Shown here: positions 17,028 through 24,249 of the stretch, one piece after another
Layout: each line of letters begins with the position of its first letter
Numbering within the stretch: position 1 is the stretch's first letter
Source: Paraburkholderia eburnea
Lineage (GTDB): Bacteria; Pseudomonadota; Gammaproteobacteria; Burkholderiales; Burkholderiaceae
Length of the DNA stretch: 64,000 nt
Reading direction: 5' to 3'
Assembly (NCBI RefSeq): GCF_002917095.1
Contig: NZ_PQGA01000026.1
Location: 1 to 64,000 of the forward strand
Made by a program: the position numbers and the translations under genes
The notes under the pieces: model-generated
Seen by the model: the letters and a program-made list of their open reading frames with translations, nothing else
Database searches by the model: none
What the model was told of the DNA's origin: nothing

Positions 17028-19340
17028 ATGCAAGCGTCCTCTTCTCCCGCGTCGCAGCCGGACGGCCAGAGCCTGCTGAAGGCCTTCGCCGACTGGGCGC
17101 GCACCGACGGCCTCGTCTGGCTCTATCTCTTCAAGACCATCGCCGCCGCGCTCATCGCGCTCGGCGTGGCGATGAAGCTCGAACTGCCCTCGCCGCGCAC
17201 CGCCATGACGACCGTGTTCATCGTGATGCAGCCGCAAAGCGGCCCGGTGTTCGCCAAGAGCTTTTACCGGCTGTGCGGCACGCTGGTCGGCCTTGTCGTG
17301 ATGCTCGCGCTGATCGGCCTGTTCGCGCAGCAGCCCGAACTCTTCATCGCCACGACGGCGATGTGGGTCGGCATCTGCACGGCGGGCGCGGCGCGTAACC
17401 GCAATTTCCGCTCGTACGGTTTCGTGCTCGCGGGCTATACGGCGGCGCTGATCGGCATCCCGGCTTCGCAGCATCCCGACGGCGCGTTCATGTCGGCGAT
17501 GACGCGCGTGGCGGAAATCTCGATCGGCATTCTGACTTCGGGCGTGGTGAGCGCGATCGTGTTTCCGCAATATACGGGCGAGCTGCTGCGCTCCACGGTG
17601 CGCCGCCGCTTTGCGTCGTTCGTCGACTATGTGTCGGCGTCGCTCGCCGGGCGCATCGACCGTTCGCAGATCGAGGCGACCAATGCGCGCTTCGTGGCCG
17701 ATATCGTCGGTTTCGAGACAAGCCGCAGCAATGCCGTGTTCGAGACGCCCGATTCGCGGATGCGCTCGGGGCGTCTCGCGCGCCTGAACACCGAGTTCAT
17801 GGCGGTGTCGACGCGTTTTCACGCGCTGCACCAACTGATGAACCGTCTGCGCAGCGACGGCTCGACGATGACAGTCGATGCGCTCGAACCGTATTTCCGC
17901 GAGATCGCGCCGCTGTTCGAGAACGCCGGCGAGCGCGTGCTCACCGCTGCCGACGCGGCACACGCATCGGCGCAGCTCTCGCAGTACCGCGCGGCGCTGC
18001 CCAGGCGCGTGCGCGAGACGCGCGCGCAACTCAAGGCGGCGCTGACCGGGAACGACCCCACGGACACCGCCGCCCTCGCCCACAAGGCCGCGCGCCTGCT
18101 CGACTTCGACACCGCGACCGAACTCTTCTACCGCTTCGTGCACGAGATGAACGAGTACACGGCGACCTACGCGTCGCTCGCCGTCGATACGCACTCGCGC
18201 GAGAAGTGGATCGCCCGCTACGTGCCGAAGACCAACATGGTCGCGGCGAGCGTGCAAGGCGTGCGCGCCGCCATCGTCATGGGCTTGCTGGGCGCGTTCT
18301 GGATCGCGACGGCCTGGCCGAGCGGCACGACTCTGGTGCTCACCGCCGCCGCCACCTGCGCGCTGGCCTCGGCGTCGCCGCAGCCCACGCGCATGGCGAG
18401 CCAGATGGCGATCGGCACGGCGCTCGCGTCCCTCGTCGGCCTGATCCTCACGTTCGGCGTGTTTCCGCATATCGACGGCTTTCCGATGCTGTGCGTCGCG
18501 CTCGCGCCGGCGCTCGCGCTGGGCACCTTCATCACGACGCGGCCGAAGTACGTCGGCATCGGCGTGGGCTATTGCATCTTCCTGTGCTTCCTCGCGGGCC
18601 CGGACAATCTGATCCAGTACGACCCGACCAGTTATATCAACGACGCCATCGCGCTGGTCATGGCGATGATCGTCTCGGCGGCGGCCTTCGCCGTGCTGCT
18701 GCCGCCCTCGACGCCGTGGCTGCGCAACCGGCTGCTCGCCAACCTGCGCGGCCAGGCCGTCCACGCCTGCCGCTCCCGCCTGCAGGGGCTGCCGGGCATC
18801 AAGGGCGGCGCGGGCCTGCGCAACCGCTTCGAAAGCGGCGCGCGCGATCTGATGTTCCAGCTCAACGCGCTCGCGGGCCATGACGAGACGTGGCGCCAGG
18901 ACACGCTGCGCTGGATGTTCGCGACGCTCGAAATCGGCAATGCCGCGATCGATCTGCGCGAGGAACTGGCTTCGCTGCCCAGCCATCCGCGCTTTGCAAA
19001 AGCCGCGCCGTGGCGCGCGCAGACCGCCGCGACGCTCAAGAGCGTGGCTGCGCTGTTCGAACACCCGGACGCGCGCCGCCACGCCGCCGCGCTCGCGACG
19101 ACCACGGCCGCGATCGGCGCCGCGCAGGTCGTGCTCGAAGACGTGCTGCGCGAGGATGCGCCGCGCGAAGAGCGGCATCCGCTGCAGCGCTGCCTGAGCC
19201 ATCTGCATTTCATCCGCACCGCGCTCATCGACCCGCAGTCGCCGTTCGCGGCCTATGCGGCGACCGGCGCCGGCGCGGATACGAACCACCCGTCGGGCAA
19301 GCGCCCCGGCGACACGCAAGGAGCGAACCATGCCTCGTGA
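17028..19340 (+). CDS. FUSC-family inner-membrane efflux pump (AaeB-like)
   Basis: A 770-residue protein with two clusters of membrane segments (about residues 25-175 and 400-560), each followed by a long soluble helical part; this is the FUSC/AaeB layout. The first cluster contains KTIAAALIALGVAMKLELP and MTTVFIVMQPQSGPVFAKS, close to family signatures. These pumps export aromatic carboxylic acids such as p-hydroxybenzoate, or fusaric acid. Its 3' end overlaps the DUF1656 gene by 11 bases. Confidence 0.92.
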   Translation: MQASSSPASQPDGQSLLKAFADWARTDGLVWLYLFKTIAAALIALGVAMKLELPSPRTAMTTVFIVMQPQSGPVFAKSFYRLCGTLVGLVVMLALIGLFAQQPELFIATTAMWVGICTAGAARNRNFRSYGFVLAGYTAALIGIPASQHPDGAFMSAMTRVAEISIGILTSGVVSAIVFPQYTGELLRSTVRRRFASFVDYVSASLAGRIDRSQIEATNARFVADIVGFETSRSNAVFETPDSRMRSGRLARLNTEFMAVSTRFHALHQLMNRLRSDGSTMTVDALEPYFREIAPLFENAGERVLTAADAAHASAQLSQYRAALPRRVRETRAQLKAALTGNDPTDTAALAHKAARLLDFDTATELFYRFVHEMNEYTATYASLAVDTHSREKWIARYVPKTNMVAASVQGVRAAIVMGLLGAFWIATAWPSGTTLVLTAAATCALASASPQPTRMASQMAIGTALASLVGLILTFGVFPHIDGFPMLCVALAPALALGTFITTRPKYVGIGVGYCIFLCFLAGPDNLIQYDPTSYINDAIALVMAMIVSAAAFAVLLPPSTPWLRNRLLANLRGQAVHACRSRLQGLPGIKGGAGLRNRFESGARDLMFQLNALAGHDETWRQDTLRWMFATLEIGNAAIDLREELASLPSHPRFAKAAPWRAQTAATLKSVAALFEHPDARRHAAALATTTAAIGAAQVVLEDVLREDAPREERHPLQRCLSHLHFIRTALIDPQSPFAAYAATGAGADTNHPSGKRPGDTQGANHAS

Positions 19341-19530
19341 CGTGGCGTTTCTGGACGCCTACATTCCGGCGATCGTGCTGCTGTTCATTCTGGGCGCGGC
19401 GCTCACCTGGGTGCTCGATTCCGTGCTGGCCAGAACCGGCCTGTATCGCATCGTGTGGCACCCGTCCCTGTTTCGCGTGAGTCTGCTCGTGGTCGTGTGC
19501 TGCGTGCTCGGGCTTGCCGTCTATCGTTGA
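19330..19530 (+). CDS. DUF1656 small membrane protein (AaeX-like)
   Basis: A 66-residue protein with two hydrophobic helices (about residues 11-30 and 46-65) and the family core IVWHPSLFRVSLLV. It overlaps the pump gene by 11 bases and sits between the pump and adaptor, as AaeX-type proteins do in FUSC systems. Its role is unknown but its linkage to AaeA/AaeB is near universal. Start MPRDVAFLD is preferred over upstream in-frame codons. Confidence 0.9.
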   Translation: MPRDVAFLDAYIPAIVLLFILGAALTWVLDSVLARTGLYRIVWHPSLFRVSLLVVVCCVLGLAVYR

Positions 19531-19581
19531 AATTTGCGTTGAATTTGCGCTGAACCTGCGTTGAACCGGTCTGGAAGAATC

Positions 19582-20445
19582 ATGACTATCCGAAACATTA
19601 TTGGCTTTATCGCGACGGCGATCATTTTCGTCGTCGCCATCCTGGTCGGCCGCGCGCTGTGGTTCCACTACATGGACGAGCCGTGGACGCGCGACGGCCG
19701 CGTGCGCGCCGAAGTGGTCAACATCGCCCCCGATGTCTCCGGCGCGGTGGTCGAACTGCCCGTGAAGGACAACCAGTTCGTGCACAAGGGCGACCTGCTG
19801 ATGCAGATCGACCCGTCGCACTACCAGATCGCCGTCGAACAGGCCGAGGCCGCCGTGGCCGCGCGCAAGGCGGAACTGACCATGAGGCTGGACGACGCAC
19901 GCCGCCGCGCCGACATGGACAGCCTCGTGGTCTCGCAGGAAAACCGCGAAAACGCCTCGCACACCGCGAATTCGGCGCAGGCGCAGTATCAGCAGGCCGT
20001 CGCCGCGCTGGACGCCGCCAAACTCAACCTCGACCGCACACGCGTGATCTCGCCGGTGGACGGTTACATCACCAACCTGCAGGTGTTCAAGGGCGACTAC
20101 GCGATCGCCGGCCAGGCGAAGCTCGCCGTGGTGGACAGCCACTCGTTCTGGGTCTATGGCTACTTCGAGGAAACCAAGCTGCCGCACGTCCAGGTGGGCA
20201 ACAAGGCCGACATCAAGCTGATGAGCGGCGGCACGCTCGAAGGCCACGTGGAAAGCATCTCGCGCGGCATCTACGACCGCGACAATCCGCAAAGCCGCGA
20301 ACTGCTCGCCGACGTGAACCCCACGTTCAACTGGGTGCGCCTCGCGCAGCGCGTGCCGGTGCGCATTCACATCGACAAGGTGCCGGACGGCATGATTCTG
20401 TCGGCGGGCACGACCTGCACGGTGGTGGTCAAGCCGGGCGCATGA
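19582..20445 (+). CDS. HlyD-family periplasmic adaptor of the FUSC pump (AaeA-like)
   Basis: A 287-residue membrane-fusion protein. A single N-terminal anchor (about residues 6-27) is followed by a barrel-sandwich lipoyl-like domain (VVNIAPDVSGAVVELPVKDNQFVHKGDLLMQID), a short helical hairpin (about residues 90-145) and a beta-barrel domain. It should join the FUSC pump to the NodT outer-membrane channel. GGAAGA before the ATG at 19582 favours this start over a TTG 21 bases upstream. A strong terminator follows, closing the four-gene operon. Confidence 0.92.
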   Translation: MTIRNIIGFIATAIIFVVAILVGRALWFHYMDEPWTRDGRVRAEVVNIAPDVSGAVVELPVKDNQFVHKGDLLMQIDPSHYQIAVEQAEAAVAARKAELTMRLDDARRRADMDSLVVSQENRENASHTANSAQAQYQQAVAALDAAKLNLDRTRVISPVDGYITNLQVFKGDYAIAGQAKLAVVDSHSFWVYGYFEETKLPHVQVGNKADIKLMSGGTLEGHVESISRGIYDRDNPQSRELLADVNPTFNWVRLAQRVPVRIHIDKVPDGMILSAGTTCTVVVKPGA

Positions 20446-20495
20446 GGTTGCCGGGCACACGCCCATACCCGCTTCACCGACGATGGATGAGCAAC

Positions 20496-20523
20496 AAAGA
20501 GCGCCTGCGGGCGCTCTTTTTTT
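20496..20523 (+). terminator. Rho-independent terminator of the efflux operon
   Basis: A 10-bp perfect stem (AAAGAGCGCC with GGCGCTCTTT) closes a TGCG tetraloop and is followed by a run of seven T. It separates the efflux operon from the FNR-box unit downstream. Confidence 0.93.
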
Positions 20524-20650
20524 GCGCGCTTGCCCACAGGGTTCCCGACCTGTCCAACGTTGCTTCGACGCATATTCCAGGCATGGACCTACAGAGGCTG
20601 TCAGGACTCTACCAGGCATTGTCAGATACTCGGCCATACCGTCCTGCGCA

Positions 20651-20664
20651 TTGATTTACATCAA
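20651..20664. promoter_or_regulatory. Perfect FNR/ANR-type binding site
   Basis: TTGATTTACATCAA matches the FNR/ANR consensus TTGAT-N4-ATCAA at every defined base. It lies 62-75 bases before the likely start of the degenerate hydrogenase-protease gene. A TATTCC about 33 bp from its centre could be the -10, roughly the class II arrangement but about 3 bp too far. It suggests induction at low oxygen. Confidence 0.75.
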
Positions 20665-20725
20665 CGCGAGAGCCGCGCACACCCAGGACTATTCCGACTC
20701 TACTGTCCTTCGCCAAGTGAATCGC

Positions 20726-21346
20726 GTGAGCTTTCTCTACGAGCACGTTCCCCAAGTCTTCGCGCGCTACGTGCGCGCGCCGACAGGCACAAGCACGCGC
20801 GCCCAGGCAACGCCGCGCATCGTCGTGCTTGGCATCGGCAACAAGCAATGGGGTGACGCCGGCTTCGGCATGCGTGCGATCGAGCGCCTGAAGGCCGGCT
20901 GGCAATGCGCGCCGCACGTCGAGTTCGTCGCGGGCGGCATCGAAGGGCGCACGCTCCTGCCGCTGGTGGAAGCGGCGCGGCGCATGATCGTCTTCAATGC
21001 CGCCGATTTCGGCTGCGCCCCCGGCACGCTCTGCGTGCGCGAAGGCGACGACGCCATCCGCCACCTGGGCACGCACCCGGTCAATCTGCATCAGATGGAT
21101 TTCGCCGATACCTTCGCCTGCGCCCAGCTCAAGGACCGCTATCCGCGCGAACTGGTGCTGATCGGCGTCCAGCCGCTCGCCCTCGACCACTACGGCACGG
21201 GCCTGCGCCCCGCCGTGAGCGCGCAACTCGATCCGGCCATCGCGATCGCCTGCCGCTGGCTGCGGCGCTGGCACGCGCGGCCGCGTCCGCGCCCGCCCGG
21301 CGAGACCACGCGAGCCGGCGAAGACGGCCCGGCCACGGCGCGTTAA
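20726..21346 (+). CDS. Hydrogenase-maturation-protease (HyaD/HybD) family protein with altered metal site
   Basis: A 206-residue protein clearly aligned with HyaD/HybD endopeptidases that trim the C-terminus of NiFe-hydrogenase large subunits: VVLGIGNKQWGDAGFGMRAIERL, APGTL, NLHQMDFADTF, LIGVQPLALDHYGTGLRP. The usual nickel ligands are largely missing. The Glu of D-E-G-F-G is Ala (GDAGFG), the Asp of L-D-A is Asn (VFNAADFG), and the Asp of V-D-G-G-T is Ala (VAGGIEG); only the His of LHQ remains. No hydrogenase gene is in the window. The start is uncertain: GTG at 20726 has a weak AAGTGA upstream, GTG 20717 is the alternative, and an ATG at 20483 lies inside a terminator. Confidence 0.8.
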   Translation: MSFLYEHVPQVFARYVRAPTGTSTRAQATPRIVVLGIGNKQWGDAGFGMRAIERLKAGWQCAPHVEFVAGGIEGRTLLPLVEAARRMIVFNAADFGCAPGTLCVREGDDAIRHLGTHPVNLHQMDFADTFACAQLKDRYPRELVLIGVQPLALDHYGTGLRPAVSAQLDPAIAIACRWLRRWHARPRPRPPGETTRAGEDGPATAR

Positions 21347-21376
21347 GCCACACACACCACACACGCTGCACACGCG

Positions 21377-21428
21377 GGCGGCAGGCAACCCGAAAGAACC
21401 CGCGGGTTCGCCCGCGTTGCCCGCCGCC
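21377..21428. repeat. Long imperfect stem-loop between the protease homologue and prpE
   Basis: The outer arms GGCGGC-GGCAA (21377-21388) and TTGCC-GCCGCC (21417-21428) pair with one mismatch. The core is a 14-bp perfect palindrome, GAACCCGCGGGTTC (21396-21409). There is no T-run, so it is not a standard terminator. It overlaps a possible prpE -35 (TTGCCC, 21417; TATCCT at 21441, 18-bp spacer). Confidence 0.6.
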
Positions 21429-21479
21429 GTTGCGCTGCACTATCCTCGACTCTCCAGACAGCACGGGAGGATGGACGTC

Positions 21480-23381
21480 ATGCGCTACCGCGACTTTCAC
21501 CGCGAGTCGATCGAACACCCCGAGGACTTCTGGGGTCGCGAAGCCGCGCGCATCCATTGGGAAACGCCGTTCGACACCGTGCTCGACCGCTCCAATCCTC
21601 CCTTTGTGCGCTGGTTCGCGGGCGGACGCACCAATCTCTGTTTCAACGCCGTCGATCGCCATCTGGCGACGCGCGCCCAGCAGAACGCGCTCGTCTACGT
21701 CTCGACCGAAACCGGCATCGAGCGCCGCTACACCTACGCCGATCTGCACGCCGAGGTCAACCGCATGGCCGCCGTGATGCGCTCGCTGGGCGTCAAACGC
21801 GGCGAGCGCGTGCTGATCTATCTGCCGATGATTCCCGAAGCCGTGTTCGCGATGCTCGCCTGCGCGCGGCTGGGCGCGATCCATTCGGTCGTGTTCGGCG
21901 GATTCGCGGCGCCGAGCCTCGCCGCGCGCATCGACGATGCGAAGCCCGTGCTGCTGGTGGCCGCCGACGCGGGCGCGCGCGGCGGCAAGGTGATCGACTA
22001 CACGCCGCTGGTGGACGAAGCGATGGCGCGCGCGCAATTCGCTCCGCCCAAAGTGCTGCTGATCGACCGCCAGCTCGCACCCGAGCGGCTCGCGGCGCCC
22101 TATCTGGTGGACTACGAACCGTTGCGCGAGCAGTACCACGACGCCCATGTGCCCTGCGAATGGCTCGAATCGAACGAGCCGTCGTACATCCTCTACACCT
22201 CGGGCACGACCGGCAAACCGAAGGGCGTGCAGCGCGACGTGGGCGGCTACGCGGTGGCGCTCGCGGCATCGATGGAATACATCTTCGAGGGCTGCGCGGG
22301 CGACACGATGTTCACGGCGTCCGATATCGGCTGGGTCGTCGGGCATAGCTACATCATCTATGCACCGCTGCTCGCGGGCATGACCACGGTGATGTACGAA
22401 GGCACGCCGGTGCGCCCCGACGGCGGCATCTGGTGGCGTCTCGTCGAGCACCACAGGATCAATCTGATGTTCACCGCGCCCACGGCGATCCGCGTGCTCA
22501 AGAAGCAGGACCCGGCGCTGCTGCACGCCGCCGATCTCTCCAGCCTGCGCACACTGTTCCTCGCGGGCGAGCCGCTCGACGAGCCGACCGCCACGTGGAT
22601 TTCGGACGCGCTCGGCAAGCCCGTCGTCGACAACTACTGGCAGACCGAAACGGGCTGGCCGATGCTCGCGATCCAGCGCGGCGTGGAGGACCTGCCGCCC
22701 AAGCCCGGCTCGCCGGGCGTGCCCTGCTACGGCTACGACCTCGTGCTGCGCGACGAACATACGGGTCAGCCATGCCCGAGCGGCACGAAAGGCGTCATCA
22801 CGCTCGGCTATCCGTTGCCGCCGGGCTGCATGCAAACCGTCTGGGGCGACGACGCGCGCTTCGTGAAGACGTACTGGGAAAGCGTGCCGGGGCAGCAGGT
22901 CTATTCGACCTTCGACTGGGGCGTGCAGGATGAAAACGGCTACGTGACGATCCTCGGGCGCACCGACGACGTCATCAACGTGGCGGGGCATCGGCTGGGC
23001 ACGCGCGAGATCGAGGAAGCGATTTCCTCCCATGCTTCGGTCGCGGAAGTGGCCGTCGTGGGGGTGGACGACGCGGTGAAGGGTCAGGCGGCGCTCGCCT
23101 TCGTGGTGCTGCGCGACGCCGCGGCGGCCGCCGATCCGCAGGCGGCCACGCAACTCGCCGCCGCGATTGCGGCCACGGTGGACCGCCAGCTTGGCGCGAT
23201 CGGCCGGCCAGCGCGCGTGCATTTCGTGCCGATGCTGCCGAAGACGCGCTCGGGCAAGCTGCTGCGGCGCGCCATCGCGGCGCTCGCCGAAGGCCGCGAC
23301 CCCGGCGACCTGCCGACTATCGAGGACGCCGGCGCGCTGCAATCGATTCGCGAGGCCGTGAAGGCCGCGCGCAAGGCCTGA
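21480..23381 (+). CDS. prpE: Propionate-CoA ligase (PrpE/ACS family)
   Basis: A 633-residue adenylate-forming enzyme. It shows the N-terminal ACAS signature (YRDFHRESIEHPEDFWGREA), the ATP loop YTSGTTGKPKG, the adenine-binding region NYWQTETGWPM, the hinge GRTDDVINVAGHRLGT and the C-terminal catalytic lysine in KTRSGKLLRR, a known acetylation site in this family. The N-terminus and length fit propionyl-CoA synthetase better than acetyl-CoA synthetase; the substrate is inferred. GGGAGG 9 bases upstream fits ATG 21480; an in-frame ATG at 21471 would touch the ribosome site. The prp methylcitrate genes are not adjacent. Confidence 0.85.
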   Translation: MRYRDFHRESIEHPEDFWGREAARIHWETPFDTVLDRSNPPFVRWFAGGRTNLCFNAVDRHLATRAQQNALVYVSTETGIERRYTYADLHAEVNRMAAVMRSLGVKRGERVLIYLPMIPEAVFAMLACARLGAIHSVVFGGFAAPSLAARIDDAKPVLLVAADAGARGGKVIDYTPLVDEAMARAQFAPPKVLLIDRQLAPERLAAPYLVDYEPLREQYHDAHVPCEWLESNEPSYILYTSGTTGKPKGVQRDVGGYAVALAASMEYIFEGCAGDTMFTASDIGWVVGHSYIIYAPLLAGMTTVMYEGTPVRPDGGIWWRLVEHHRINLMFTAPTAIRVLKKQDPALLHAADLSSLRTLFLAGEPLDEPTATWISDALGKPVVDNYWQTETGWPMLAIQRGVEDLPPKPGSPGVPCYGYDLVLRDEHTGQPCPSGTKGVITLGYPLPPGCMQTVWGDDARFVKTYWESVPGQQVYSTFDWGVQDENGYVTILGRTDDVINVAGHRLGTREIEEAISSHASVAEVAVVGVDDAVKGQAALAFVVLRDAAAAADPQAATQLAAAIAATVDRQLGAIGRPARVHFVPMLPKTRSGKLLRRAIAALAEGRDPGDLPTIEDAGALQSIREAVKAARKA

Positions 23382-23393
23382 AGCCCGCGCGGA

Positions 23394-24185
23394 TCAGCGC
23401 GCGCCGTACGCGGCCAGGAACTGGCGCAGGATGCCGGTGGAATACGTGCCGGCGATATCGACGAGGAACGACGAGAACGACGCGCTCGCGTGCTCGTCGG
23501 CGGTATCGGAGATCGTGCGCACGACGGCGCACGGCACGCCGTACTCGTAACAGAGCTGGGCGAGCGCGGCGCCTTCCATCTCCACGGCCAGCGCGTCGGG
23601 CAACGCGGCGCGCAGCGCGCCCACCGCCGCCGCGCTCGCCACGAACTGGTCGCCGCTGATCACGAGACCCCGGTGCACGCGCGGCAACGCGTGTTCCAGA
23701 CGCGGCAGCGCGCCCTTGAAGCGAGCCGCGAGCGCCACGCCCTCCTGCGCGACGAAGCGCTCGCACGCGGCCGTGAGCGCAGCGGCGAGCGAGCGGTCGG
23801 CGTCGAAACGCGCGCGGCCGAGCAGCGGAATCTCGTGGCGCGGGAACAGCGGTTCGGCGTTCATGTCGTGCTGGAGCAGCGTCTCGCCCACCACCACGTC
23901 GCCCACGTGCACGTTCTCGCCCACGCCGCCGGCGACGCCCGTGAAGACGATCGCCTCGACATCGAAGACGTGAATCAGCGCGCTGGCCGTCGCCGCGGCG
24001 GCCACCTTGCCGACGCGCGCGAGCGTCACGACGCAAGGCACGCCATGCACCGTGCCGAGGTGATAGTCGCGCTGCCCGAAGGTGCGCGTTTGAACGCCCG
24101 ATTCGGCCTGCATCGCCGCGATCAGGTCGCCGAGTTCCTGCGGCAGCGCCGCGAGCACGCCGAGCGGGCGCGTGTTGCTAGTCAT
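23394..24185 (-). CDS. mtnN: 5'-methylthioadenosine/S-adenosylhomocysteine nucleosidase
   Basis: A 263-residue nucleoside phosphorylase-fold enzyme. The catalytic residues can be placed: the Glu in AALPQELGDL near the N-terminus, the ribose-binding VEMEGAALAQLCYEYGVP, and the general-acid Asp in TISDTADEHA. It cleaves MTA and SAH to adenine and the thio-ribose, recycling products of SAM use. The start MTSNTRPLGV is at 24185; the frame is open upstream but antisense to uvrD. It lies 64 bp downstream of uvrD on the same strand. Confidence 0.9.
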   Translation of the reverse strand: MTSNTRPLGVLAALPQELGDLIAAMQAESGVQTRTFGQRDYHLGTVHGVPCVVTLARVGKVAAAATASALIHVFDVEAIVFTGVAGGVGENVHVGDVVVGETLLQHDMNAEPLFPRHEIPLLGRARFDADRSLAAALTAACERFVAQEGVALAARFKGALPRLEHALPRVHRGLVISGDQFVASAAAVGALRAALPDALAVEMEGAALAQLCYEYGVPCAVVRTISDTADEHASASFSSFLVDIAGTYSTGILRQFLAAYGAR

Positions 24186-24249
24186 CGTGTGGATTCCCCG
24201 CGTATTGACTGGTATTGGCCCGCATCGGCCTACATCGAGCACGTGTCGT

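Noticed and set aside
16737..19331. An 864-residue open frame antisense to the FUSC pump
   Set aside because: It is Arg/His-rich with no recognisable domain, and lies opposite a well-supported gene; such shadows are common in very GC-rich DNA with GC-ending codons. The same applies to long frames at 3246-6575, 37768-39765, 61752-63770 and 26817-29180.
20483..20725. An upstream ATG for the hydrogenase-protease homologue that adds 81 residues
   Set aside because: The ATG lies next to and its frame passes through the efflux operon terminator (20496-20523), and the FNR box would be inside the coding region; the extension has no family similarity.
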